Source: Podarcis raffonei
Taxonomy: Eukaryota; Chordata; Lepidosauria; Squamata; Lacertidae
NCBI RefSeq assembly: GCF_027172205.1
Contig: NC_070609.1
Coordinates: 59,096,501 to 59,160,500 of the forward strand
Length of the DNA: 64,000 bases
Direction: 5' to 3'
Program-made: the position numbers and the translations under genes
The notes under the pieces: generated by a model
Databases searched by the model: none
Told to the model about the DNA's origin: nothing
What the model saw: the letters and a program-made list of their open reading frames with translations, nothing else
Shown here: positions 24,428 to 36,800 of the stretch, one piece after another
Numbering within the stretch: position 1 is the stretch's first letter
Layout: every line of letters starts with the position of its first letter

Positions 24428-25060
24428 AAGTTTTGTCTGGGGGTGGGGGCGGGGGGAAGTTACACATGGATTTTTCTCTTCAAATTTTGCCTGACTTGTT
24501 TCCAGCAATCCAGTTGGATTGTGTGAGCAATCCACACGAACCCGATGGACATCTGTTGCTATATGTGTAACTTTTAAATTGGTCCATAGTATCTACAGAG
24601 TGTATAATTTAAACTAACCACACAAAAAAGCTTTTTTTTTCTACTGTTCTGTAGCAGAATAAAGGCACTTGAAAGGAAGATGAGATTCTCTCCTTTTCAC
24701 CTGGGTTAAGTTTCAGTCCTTGTACTTGTGCTTGATTTTTACCAGTTTTTGTGTAGATTTTAAGTTCTATATTTTAAAAATTCAAATTCTACATTGTAAA
24801 GTTTTTGTGTAAAACTTTGTCCCGAGGCTTGGTATTTGGCTGCACCTGCATAAGCTGCTACAATAGAATAAAGAATTTCATAGCCTGTATCTATCACTTT
24901 AGATGCATGGTAAGTTATTGGACTTGGCACACAGTGGGGTTAGAACTGATGGGGAACCATGGAAGAGAGAGAGAAAAAATGAGAAGTGGTTGTAAAAGTT
25001 TTTTACCATCTTGTGAAAGGTTTCTGAAACTAAATAAAAGCCGTTGGTGTATGATGATAC
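24428..25060 (+). other. DNAJA2: DNAJA2 3' UTR with several poly(A) signals
   Basis: The AT-rich sequence after the stop has AATAAA hexamers at 24658, 24867 and 25033, so alternative polyadenylation is plausible. No interspersed repeat was recognised in this stretch. The 3' end is inferred from the last hexamer. Confidence 0.7.
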
Positions 25061-26480
25061 TTCTTGTAAACCTTTTCTTTCCATAAATTCACACCTAAAA
25101 TTACTCTTGAAATACATTTTTAATTTCCAACTCCAGTATTAACGTCTTAAACTGAAGGCTCAGAATGGGTGGGTGGGCAGTTGTGTGGCTCCTGGGCTCA
25201 ATGCTTTGTTGGCCAGTGCCCTTGAGTTTTAAAACCCCTGATGAAACAGACAGTGGACCATCTTGAATAGCTTGAAACCTCAAGCAGAGAGCAACTTAGA
25301 AACAGTTAAGGAAATGGTTAACAAACGGATACAAGGCAAATCTTATGGTCTGTGCACACTCCTATAATATAGGAATACACTTTAAGTAGAAATTTTATCA
25401 AAGGGAACTTGAGAAAAGGAATGCAACATTTTGCATTAAAACATTGCAAACCTCAGCACAACTGCAGGAAGTTGGAATAGTTCCTACAAAACTGCTTCAT
25501 GATTACCTAGCCACATACTGTTTTACCTGATCAAAAAAAACCCCTACCATCCATGGTATAGGTCATTTTGAGCCCCCCCTAAGGAGGTTCCTCCAGCCCT
25601 TTTCCTTTGCTCATTTTGGCTGCCATTAAGCAATTTAGCAGTGCACCAAACCAACAAGTTTTCTTTGAAAGCTTAGAATGTGTCTTAATTATCCTAATTG
25701 TCTATTTACCTGCAGTGTGGAAACAGCCCTTCCAACAATACAGAGGTCATGAGACACGCATTACTCTCGTGTCTTTGTGATCATGAACCACTGTTCAACG
25801 TTAGTCATAACTGCAGAAGTAACATTTTGGTACTGGTGTTTTAGGAAGTACATCTAACATAAGTTAACATCTCCTTTAAGGCAGATGGCCAGATGACTTG
25901 CTTTGAGGGCCTCCTGATAAATTATTAGTCCTACAATTAGGGAAAACACGAAATAGCATAGTTACACAGCTAAAAGTGTAATTGAAGATACCAACAGTTG
26001 CCAATGTCTTTTGCGATTCCTACAACTTTTACACATCTGGCAGTCCAGCAAAAAAGAAGACCAAAGGATGTCTGCACAATCCGAGGAAAATAATTAACCC
26101 ATTTTTAGGTGCAGTTGTCACAATATTAGTTCAACAGATACTAGGTTAGCCTAAGTATGGTTCTACAAGGCTTTGAGTCAAACTCCAGGGGAGAATTGGA
26201 GAAAAAACTCAACTAAGGTCAACACTGCTGAAGATTTGGGAAAGGTTTTCCCAGCCAGCAAGCACCCCTTGAGCTAGGACTTGCCTGATCTCGCTCCCCC
26301 GCCCCAAAAAAAACCCATTAGTCAAATACTAGCCACAATTTAAAGTATGTTAGTTTCCAGTGGAGTTTAGCCACTTCTGACCCACTAACTTTCAAATTAA
26401 AAAATACCTTGCTCTCTGGATTAGGGCCTGCAAACCCTGTGTTTATTGCTTTGCTCCCTGGTGATAGCTCTTAGAATGGG
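25061..26480. other. Intergenic gap between DNAJA2 and CDCA9, left part
   Basis: No gene or confident repeat. This is the tail-to-tail gap between two convergent genes. Confidence 0.5.
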
Positions 26481-26565
26481 GATGGGTGGTCCTCCAGAAG
26501 TTGAACCTAGCTACTAGTCAGTGGTCAGCAGTTGCAGTCCAACAACTGGCAAGCCACCCATGGTT
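26481..26565. repeat. hAT-type palindromic MITE remnant
   Basis: GGTGGTCCTCCAGAAGTTG ... CAGTCCAACAACTGGCAAGCC, a diverged copy of the hAT hairpin family. Confidence 0.45.
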
Positions 26566-26904
26566 TTAACTGTAAGACAGCTACAGCACTGACTTAGTTG
26601 CAAGAGACCTAGGACTACAAGCAGTAAAATCCTATTCTAAAAGCAGGACTTAACATGGAAATATCCCTGCTGCAAAACTTCCATTAGGTTCTTGGAAACC
26701 ATCCAGGCTACACTGCTGGAATATTTCTCCAGCCATTTTAGTTCAGCCAGACTGTTTTTAGACAGCCTTAAGTTAATGCAGGGAGCAACACGGCATCTGC
26801 TGTTAGCTAGGAGCTTGCTGCGAATTAGATCACTGGTCCAGGTGTAAAAACAAACTACAACACTGGATGTCATAAGGTTGGTGTTAAAGGCGACACAATA
26901 GAGC

Positions 26905-27028
26905 CATGCAAGATAATGCAATGTGTGGAGAAAGTGGATAGATGGAAGCTTTTGTCTCCATCTCTTTACACTGGAATTCAGTGACAGTCAATGAAGCTGA
27001 ATGGTGGAAGATTCAGGACAGACAAAAG
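26905..27028 (+). repeat. CR1/L2-group LINE ORF2-end fragment
   Basis: ATGTGTGGAGAAAGTGGATAG ... AAGCTGAATGGTGGAAGATT ... CAGGACAGACAAAAGG is the family's ...GVEKVDR...KLNVGRFRTDKR stretch. Confidence 0.7.
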
Positions 27029-27164
27029 GTTGTACCTCCAGCTGTTGACGGCTTCACATGGTGCTCTGCTGGCTGGCTCTGATGGGAGTTGGAGTCCCAA
27101 CTGTCTCTGGAGGACCACACAGGGGTCCCCATCCCTCACTGAAGTAGAACTTTCAGCAGATGAG

Positions 27165-27320
27165 GAGACAATACACTTTAGAAGGAAGCTCCACTGGCTT
27201 CCATATAGGATCCAGGTCTCCAGTTAAGCCCTGGTCATATATTTCTGAAACAATGTAGAACCAGACCACAGGAAAGTACCCTACCACCACATCCTCCAAC
27301 TTGGTCTGGTGACATCTGGG
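27165..27320 (+). repeat. L2-type LINE fragment
   Basis: Reads RKLHWLPYRIQVSS, the LHWLP..RI motif, after a partial hAT hairpin (27060-27140). Very diverged. Confidence 0.5.
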
Positions 27321-27369
27321 CTTAAATATGTTTTGGATCAGGGCACTCCAATAGAGGATGGATGCAGCA

Positions 27370-27617
27370 AGAGAGCCAGCATGGTGTAGTGGTTAAGAGC
27401 AATAGACTCGTGATCTGGGGCACCGGGTTCGCATCTCCGCTCCTCCACATGCAGCTGCTGGGTGACCTTGGGCTAGTCACACTTCTCTGAAGTCTCTCAG
27501 CCTCACTCACCTCACAGAGTGTTTGTTGTGGGGGAGGAAGGGAAAGGAGAATGTTAGCCGCTTTGAGACTCCTGAAGGTAGTGATCAAGCGGGATACCAA
27601 ATCCAAACTCCTTCTTT
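27370..27617 (+). repeat. CORE-SINE/MIR-like SINE, near full length
   Basis: AGCCAGCATGGTGTAGTGG head, B-box CGGGTTCGCATCTCC, CORE TGGGTGACCTTGGGCTAGTC, and a 3' end CCAAATCCAAACTCCTTCT. It lies just beyond the CDCA9 3' end. Confidence 0.8.
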
Positions 27618-27699
27618 ATATCTGAATTATGGGGCACAACAAACATAGCCCATGTATGGCACTCTTTTAGAGCAAGCACCATTCACCCTGAAATAATGC

Positions 27700-27829
27700 C
27701 AGCAAGCCTCCATAGAGAAATAACAAGTTTAATAGTACTTAAAAGAAAAAGCCTATCTATTTAAACATAAGGAACCAAGGATATTCAGATCCAAGAATGA
27801 AAAAAGGTTGTTTTTGGAGTCCATCAACT
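27700..27829 (-). other. CDCA9: Likely CDCA9 3' UTR
   Basis: Short AT-rich stretch after the stop, with one poly(A)-type hexamer (ATTAAA at 27733-27728). The end is inferred from that hexamer. Confidence 0.5.
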
Positions 27830-27871
27830 TCACTTAACGGTTGCTTTTCCGCAAAGGACTGTCAACTGGTT
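27830..27871 (-). CDS. CDCA9: CDCA9 coding exon 10 and stop
   Basis: Encodes [13 protein letters not shown] then TGA, matching the human NRLAQICSSIRTHK ending in length and pattern. The acceptor is cttccttag after a C-rich pyrimidine tract. An ATTAAA hexamer on this strand lies at 27733-27728, about 100 bases past the stop. Confidence 0.82.
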   Translation of the reverse strand, partial: NQLTVLCGKATVK

Positions 27872-30800
27872 CTAAGGAAGGGGGGGGGAGAAAAAAAAGC
27901 ATGGGCAATTGATGGAGCTCTCCAAACATCCCTCTGAACCACCAAAACTCCAGATTCTATGCAAGGAATGCCTTACACAGAAGTATTTCTGAGAACTACT
28001 TGCATGGATTTTTCAGACCCGAGAAGGAACAGTGCAGATTGGCACAGCTGACAACGATGTTATGACGGACCCTGCCAACCCCCCCTGTGGGGACAGAGCC
28101 ATTTCCAAGGTTTATTTGTTCTGCACACTTACCACAAGGCTGTGGATATGCTGGACGGTGTCCTCATTCAATAATTCCACATTGATGTTCTGGAGGTCAT
28201 CGCCAGCCGAGCAGAGAGTCTGAACAAGAGCAGAGAGTTGTTGTTTGCACCATTACGCATGTTATTGCTTCGTGTCACATAGAGAAAGTGGGCAGAGAAA
28301 AGTTCCTCTCCCTCTTTCCTAATGCTAGAACTCATGGTTATCCAATATAGTTTAACGTTGGAAGAGTCAGGGCGTAGGACTTACTCATGCAGCACAGAGT
28401 TGAACTATGGAACACTCTCCCACAGGAAGAAGCGATGGCCACCAAACTGGATGGTTAGTTGATTAGACAAATTCATGGCAGAGAGGGCTGCTGGTGGCTA
28501 CTTAGCCATGTTGGCTATGCTCTGCCTCCACACAGCTGGAAGCAGCAATGAAAGGGGTTTGGGAGACGTCCTTAATTTTTGGATGTGTGTCTCAACCTGG
28601 ACGCATTTATATTTGCAAATCAAAGATTCACAGCCCTCCCCGGCTAATACAGTACCTTTCCATCAGACAAAGGGATGTTGACAAAGGGAACTGAGCTTTC
28701 GTGGGGCATCGACATACTCCGGAGCGTCACCGCCTGCGTTCTCTCTGAGGCAGATGCACTTTTGGAGAGACCCCTTTGTGGAAACCTAGGCACCAGAAAG
28801 GGGTGGGGAAGGGGGGGTGGAGGAGAGGGAAGGCGGTTCAGAAAAGGGCAAAACAACTGATCGAGGAGATGACGCAAGACCCCTATAAGGAGAGGGTCCA
28901 GACATTTGGCGATGTTTGAGGTGGTTAGTTTTAAGGAAAAGGTAAGATGAGCCATGATAGAGGTGCATGGAATTGCACATGGTGCATAGAAAGTGGACAG
29001 AGAGAAGTTTTTCTTCCTCTCTCATAATTCATTACAATTTAGCAATATCCAATTAAACTGAATGTTGGGAGATTTGGGACAGAGGAAAGCAAGTACCAGC
29101 TCAAACCTCTTCCCACACTGAGCTTCTCAGGTAGACTGGAAGGCTTGATTACCTAGTTCTTCCCAAGGTGAGGGAAAGGGGGCATAGCTAAACCTGGCAG
29201 GACAGCTTACTTGATTGTATTAACCCCTTCATGCATTCATTGGACTTAAGTAGATTGGCTGTATGAGTCTTGATTATTCCACAACATAAACAGCATGGCT
29301 TGCCTTTTAGAGCCCAACGAGATGCACTTGGAAGCAGACACTGGCCGCTCCCGCATCGAGGTCGATCGCTCAATGGTTCTCCCGTTTGGAGTGGCGTATG
29401 CAGACCTGATGGGACACAGGGGGCATTTACAGGATTTTAAGGTCGCAGCAGCAGTTCCTCCTATGCCTGCTCCTGTGAGAATTCTCTATAAGGAGAGGTC
29501 AAATGGCAGGCAGAATGATCACAAGGAGCGGAGCTGTTGCAGCTGCGGAGACTTCCCCATGTAGTCCGTAGATCACTTCATGCTTCTCTTAGGTAGTTCA
29601 TAACATTATAAAAACATCAAAAGTACAAAGTAATGCCACATTTTAAAGCAAAAACAGAATGATTAGGGGCAAAATCCTCTTAAACATCAAGATAAACCCA
29701 ATTAAAAGATATAATAACCAGTGCTTTTTCTGGGAATATGCATACCTCTAAACATTTTGTGAATCTTTGTACTTTTGTCCATTTACTGTATTATCTGAAC
29801 AATAAAATGGTGATTATCTTGAATCAAAATGAGAGTAGCCCTAAACATTTTTTAGGAAAAAAGCACTGATCATAACTACTAGCAGATAAGAACAGCACAT
29901 AATAACTAACTGATGATAATAATAATAATAATAATAGCAGATATTATCATTAATATTTATTTGCTTATTTATTACCTGCTCTTTACCCTAATAATAACTA
30001 ATAGCACATAATAGCTACCAGCAGATTTAAAACACAGAAATGCAGCAAAGACAAGAAGTCCTACCCACCTAATATGCAGGCAGATAAAGATGCCTGGAGA
30101 ACCACATTCAGTTCCCAAGGCCTGAGGTTTCTCAGCCATGAGCTACTTGACTGAGGACATGGACAGGTGTTTTTTCAAAGCTTCCTAGTACAACCATGAG
30201 GGCTAGCAACCTGCTTTTTCTAAGACTATTCTCATAAGCAGCTTCATGAAGCCTCTTTTTAAAACAGAAGGCATTGGCCATCAACAGCCATCACTTACAA
30301 GGAGCAGAAGCAGCTTCCAGCCAGTTAAAAGCTCCAGTGATTTCACGCTTGCAGCCTCCCCCATTGAAATATGTAGAACTTGATCTTTAGCTGGACAGCA
30401 CCATAGTTCACTGGGTATTAGATATGGCACAGGGGTCAGCAAACTTTTTCAGCAGGGGGCCGATCCACTGTCCCTCAGACCTTGTGGGGGGCCAGACTAT
30501 ATTTTGGAAAAAAATAAATGAACAAATTCCTATGCCTCGCAAATAACCCAGAGATGCATTTTAAATAAAAGGACACATTCTACTCATGTAAAAACATGCT
30601 GATTCCCAGACCGCCCGCAGGACTGAGAAGGCGATTGGGCCGGATCCGGCCCCCGGGCCTTAGTTTGCCTACCCATGGCGTAGGCGTAGGGTCTTGTGCC
30701 ATAGGCAGAGCTGCTCCTTTGAAAGCCAACGCACTTTGCTGCCTCACAAGAAGAACCGAAAACAATGAAGCAAGAATATAGGGTTACTCTTACCTGGACG

Positions 30801-33800
30801 GAGTCCCTTGCTTGCCCTTTACGGCAGAAGCCAAGGAAGCCAGAGAATTTGTTTTAAATGCCTGCAAGGGTGTTAAGCAGCAAAACAGGGAATTAGGGCC
30901 ATAAAGGTAGTCCATGGAAAAATCAAAGTTGTTTAGCATTCCTAAAAGTCATCCGATTCTCCACCGTTTGGAACAGCAATCTAATTTTGCGGATTTATAG
31001 GTAATGGGATATTGAATAATGTGGGACTTGTATGTCTGTTTCCTGCCGCCAGCGAATAATCCCGTGTGTCACACAAAGCATTTCCCAGCTCACATGCACT
31101 ACCTCACACATAGAATGCTGCATAAGATCAGCATATGCACCTTTTGTGCCCTGGTGCTAATGTCAGAATTGAGGGGGGCAAGGGATTTCAGGTAGAGCCT
31201 GCCCCCACCCCAAGCACCTGTCGGGATCTGATCTTGCCATGCACACAAAATTCTCACGCTGACTTCTGTTGATGCTGACTTTGCACAGAGAACCTTGGGG
31301 GAATGGGCCCTTTGCCAATCTTGGGGGCCACTGAACATTCAACCTCACCAGGATCACTCCATTTCCAGGGTTGCAGAGACAAAGAACTCTCCAGGCCACA
31401 CGGCTAAAGAGGGTAGCTTTGAATCAGCAAAAAAGTGTAGCGTGTCTTACATATTGGACCTGCAACAAAATAGTGAGAGTGCTCTCATGCAGGTTTCTAG
31501 ACTGCGGAGCCCTTTCCCAGGATATTCCATTCCATTCCCAACCTCAGTTTTGTTCCCAGGACACTCAGCATTGCATGTGCATTTAGCGTACTCAGTCCTC
31601 GTTGAGCTATCTTCAGGTCGTTTCCCCATCTAAGGTTTTTTTTGGGTTTTTTGGTACATCCACAAACCTCCAGGTTCCTCAGAGCCACCTAATGACTCCC
31701 TCTTGTGCATGGATAGTACTGTTTTGGCTACAGAAGGATCCACACTTAAGAGAATGAATTTGCTATGAGCACATATGGGATACTTTCCCCCACTTACCTT
31801 TCGAGACAGTTTCCTGGCCGGGGCTCCACTCCCTTCTTCCTCTCCCTTGTATTCCACAATTGTCGTGACCTTAACTAGAATGGGCAATTTGGTCAAGGGT
31901 TATTATAGGCATGTTATGCATGCATCTTACATCAGTCTCTCCAAAGCTATGGCAGGATACTTTGGCTTGGATCAAACTGTTGGGATTTTACGTAAGCCGA
32001 TGCTGGCTAGTGTGATTAGTATAAATCACATGAGATGTCTGAGAAGAGTGTGGGAACGGAAGACTGTCTTATCTCTTCCGTCTGAGAGTGTTATTGGACT
32101 ATACTTTCATTTTTGCTATATGCTTTCTGTTTCTGCCAGAGTTTGGAGAACACAGACGTGATTATGGATTCTCTGTATATATTGTGAATAAAACGTGGTT
32201 TGGATCTATGGATGTTTTTATCTTCTTGCTGTGTGATGCCAGAAGACTTGTGTGCACTTTTCATATGAGAAGTGTCGCAGAGGGGCACTCTGGAGTGAAG
32301 GGACATGCCATTCCAGAGACGTGCCTACTGGGAGACAGTCGGAGGTACTGGGGGGTCTGCTGTCCCCCCAGGAGCGTGTGCCAACACAAACAGCATCAGG
32401 TTTTGCACACTCATGAACACTCTTCTTCTGTCCCACAGGGAAGAAAGAACACTCCCAAGGGCCCATGGAAATAAAATGACTGCTCATAGCATAATGCCAT
32501 TCCAGAAATCTATGGTGTGACCACATCTGAAATTCTATGTACTGTTCTGGTCGCCTCACCTCAAAAAGGATGTGGAGCGATCCGACTGCGAGGGGAAATG
32601 GCAACACTGGGGTTTTTATTAGTTTAGGTAAAAGAGATGGCATGATAGAAGCTTATGAAATTATGAGTGGCATGGAGAAAGCAGATAAGGAAAAAAATTG
32701 TCTCCTTTCATCACACTAGAAGTCATGGACATCCTATTAAGCTGAATGTTGGAAGATTCGCAGAGGAAGATAAAAGAAAGGACTTATTCATGCAGTGCAT
32801 AGTTAAATTAAGGAACTCAATCCCACAGGAGGCAGAGAAGTCAAGCAACGTGAATGGCTTTAAAAGAGGATTGGACAAATTTATGGAGGAGGGGGCTATC
32901 GAGGGCTACTAGCAATGAAGGCTACTAGCCATGATGGCTATAGTCTGCTTTCATGGTCGGAGGCAGTAAATGCTTCTGAATACCAGTTATTGGAAGCAAC
33001 AGGAGGGAAAGTGTCTCTTGTGTGGGGAGTCTGTTCCCACAGGCATCTAGTTTGCCACTGTGAGAAGAGGAGGCTGGAGTAGATGGGCCATTGGGCCTGA
33101 TCCAGCAGCTTCTTATGACCCCCCAGAACAACTGGTAAGCCAGCTCTTCTGCATTTTGGGCCCCAGATGTCTACTCCAAAGTCCAGCCCTGACAGCATCA
33201 CTGCCATCGAACACTGACCTGCTTGGCATGGAACAGCAAGTCAAACCTTGGCCAAGCATGAACATTCTCAAACCATAGTTTAGCATGTCCCCAGAGAGGA
33301 GTTTTCACCCAGTTTGTTTCTCCTCTGCTACTCCATCTGAGAGCTAAGCTGTGGTTTGGCTTAGCATATCCTCCACATCCAGGTTCCTGGGTTTATTTTG
33401 CTCCAAACAAACCTTGGCTACTACTACTGTTGTTAGATAAACCGCAAGCCCTGTTCTGGAGGATATGCTAAGCCAAACCATGGTTTGGCACAGCTGTAGA
33501 GGGACTGAGAAGCAGAAGCAGCAGCAGCAGCAGCGATCTCCCTTGCGTGAAACTGGGCAACCCTCCCTCCAAGCAATGTTAAGCTTGGAAGGTCAGCTCA
33601 CCTCGTTTGCTGTTGGTCCTCACTAGTCTGGGAGTTGGCATATCTACTGCGCAGCAATCATTCTGTGGGCAGGAGGGAGAAAGAGGTGGTATTATCAGGC
33701 CAGAATCTCTGTCGTGGGTTTGGTTGCTGGATCCAAAGAGTTGGACACATGGATGAATATCAGAAGAAGCAGGTGTCTGGGGCATGTGGAAATCACCTAT

Positions 33801-36800
33801 GAAAAAACTTCCCTGTGGAGCAGAGTCATCCCATGGGAAGTTGACTTATACTGAGACAGACCAATGGTCCATTTATCTCAGTATTGTCTGCACTGACTGA
33901 CAGCAGTTCTCCAAGATACCAGGCAGGAGATATTTCCCAGCCCTACCGAGAGATGCCAGGAATTGAATCTGGGACCTTCTGCATGCAAAGCAGATGTTCT
34001 ATCAATGATCTACTTAGAATCATAGAATTGTAGAGTTGGAAGGGATCCGGGGGGGGGGGCATCTAATTCAACTCTCTGCAATGCAGAAATCAACACTAAG
34101 CCCCCTCCCATCCACTTTGAAACCATTCTGGACCTTGCTTAGCTTTGCAAATGTGCTAGCAGTTTTATTCCCCAAAGGACCTGGGACAAATATAACAGGC
34201 CACCCAGAGCTTGCCAGATCTTTGACAAATGGGGCTGGCTTCTACTCCAATCTGCCTCTCCCACCCACCATTTAAAACTGCTTTCTCACCGCTTCCAGCG
34301 GTGTCCAAACTTTTTTCAATGAGGGCCACATTTGATGATGTGAGGGGCCATGACTTTTTTTTAAAGGACTGAAGTTGTTGAGCTTTTGTTAGGATTTTAC
34401 CCCAAAGTTGTTGAGCTTTTTTTAGGGTTGAAGTTGTTGAGAGGTTTTTTTAGGATTTTACCCCAGGAAACAAACTGCCAGATTTAAACGACTGGTCCCC
34501 AAAACAGACTTTGGAGATGCCTGGCTTACACCTACAAAGTAAGGCATTCTAGTAAGGTGACACAGACCTGGCACCTGCATTCTCCTGGGTCATATCACGC
34601 AGAATTCCTTGCTCTGAGAAAGGAATCCCTTTTATTAATGGGTGGACAAAAGGAGGAGGAGTGGGGGCAGTGCAGTACTTTGCACTACTGTAGGCTTTGG
34701 GGCAGTTGCCCCAATCTGCCACAACCTGAGAGCAGCATTGCTCAAGAGGCATAAGGGTCTGTTACTGGTTTTTTTAAAAAAAGCATTTCCATGTTACTTG
34801 GCCATACTTACTGCCATGGCAGTGGCGATGACTGTGGCAGCAGCAGCTTCTTCTTCCTTAAGATCTGTGGTACAGAGACAGGCAATTATACCAAGGCAGT
34901 TGCCAATTAATCAAAGGGACTAGCTTCTTATCAATCACACATTCTTTATAAAATAAAGGTTGGAGCAAAATATGAGCACAAGAAGAGCCTGCTGGATCAG
35001 GCCAATGGCCCATCTAGTCCAGCATCCTGTTCTCACAGCAGCCAACCAGATACCCGTAAGCGGGACCTGAGCACAAGAGCACTCTTCTCTTCTGTAGTTT
35101 CCAGCAACTGGTATAAGGAAGCATTAATGCTTCTGACCATGGAAGCAGCGCATAGTTGTACTGGCTGGTAGCCATTAGTGGTCTTCTCCACAAATCTGCC
35201 TAATCTAAGTTGGTGGCCATCCTGTGGGAGGAAGTCCCCCAGTTTAACAATGCGCTGCATGAAAAAGTACTAAGAAGGGTGGATTTGCCCTGCCAGACTT
35301 TAAACTTTACTATGAATCAGCAGCATTCTGCTGGTTGAAAGACTGGCTGCTTCTTGAGAACACAGACATTTTGGATCTAGAAGGTTTTAACAATGTTTTT
35401 GGGTGGCATGCATATTTGTGGTACGACAAGGTTAAAGCACATAAAGCATTTAAGAACCATATTGTCAGGAAAGCTTTGTTCAATGTTTGGATAAGATATA
35501 AGGATTTATTGGAAAATAAAACCCCAAGGTGGCTGTCACCAATGGAAGCAAAAGCCCAGAAAAAGCTCAATATGGAGGCCAAATGGCCGAAATATTGGGA
35601 AATTTTGGAACGAGAGGGAGATAGACTAAAACTGCAGAGCTTTGAGAAACTAAAAAACAAAGTGCGAGATTGGCTTCATTATTATCAGATAATGGAGGCA
35701 TATAATTTGGACAAGAAAATTGGCTTCCAGGTGGAAAAATCAAAATTAGAAACAGAACTGTTAGAACCCAAAACTAAGATTTTGTCAAAGATGTATAACT
35801 TGCTGCTGAAATGGAATACTCAGGATGAAACGGTGAAATCTGCTATGATTAAATGGGCACAAGATGTTGGACATAACATTATGTTTGCTGACTGGGAACA
35901 GTTGTGGACCACAGGTATGAAATTCACGGCATGCAATGCCTTAAGAGAGAATATTATGAAAATGATATACAGGTGGTACATGACCCCAGTCAAGCTTGCA
36001 AAAATATATCATTTGCCCGATAATAAATGTTGGAAATGCAAAGAAACTAAAGGTACATTCTTTCACCTTTGGTGGACATGCCCAAGAATTAAGGCTTTCT
36101 GGGAAATGATCTATAATGAAATGAAAAAGGTATTTAAATATACCTTCCTGAAGAAACCAGAGGCCTTTCTTCTGGGCATTCTCGGCCAATTGGTGCCAAA
36201 GAAGGACAGAACTTTTTTTATGTACGCTACAACAGCAGCAAGAATACTTATTGCAAAGTATTGGAAGACACAAGATCTACCCACTTTGGAAGAATGGCAG
36301 ATGAAGGTGATGGACTATATGGGATTGGCAGAAATGACTGGCAGAATCCGAGACCAGGGAGAAGAGTCGGTGGAAGAAGATTGGAAGAAATTTATCTACA
36401 GAAATATTGTAAAATTAATGAATGTTAGAATGATGTTGGATTGAAATTGAGTGGTTTCCAGCTGTAATGCTTTAAGAGAATATGAAAAAAGGATTATAAA
36501 TAGGTAATAATATAATGGTAAGGATTTGCTGAACCAACAATTTGTGGTGGAATACAAAAAAGGGAGGTATGAGGAGGTCCGGGAAACAAGTTAAAGGAAA
36601 ATAAGCAATGGAAAATTTATGTGTTTTTAATTATTTTTATTTTGTATTTTTGTTATTTATCTGTTTTCTCTTCTTTTTCACTTTATTGTAATACTTTAAA
36701 AAATCTTAATAAATATCTTATATAAAAAAAAGAAAAAGTACTAAGAAGTGGGAAGGGGAAAAGGAAGGTATTAAAACTGCACATAATTAAGATATAGTGT

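Noticed and set aside
29304-29564. 89-codon + strand frame over borealin exon 7
   Set aside because: Antisense to the exon. The - strand version has phase-consistent splicing.
34812-34860. Alternative acceptor at cttaag for borealin exon 3
   Set aside because: It puts the exon into a Cys/His-rich frame that does not resemble borealin. The upstream gtaccacag acceptor keeps phase and has a better pyrimidine tract.
35941-36273. 110-codon - strand frame
   Set aside because: Antisense shadow of the L1 ORF2 end.
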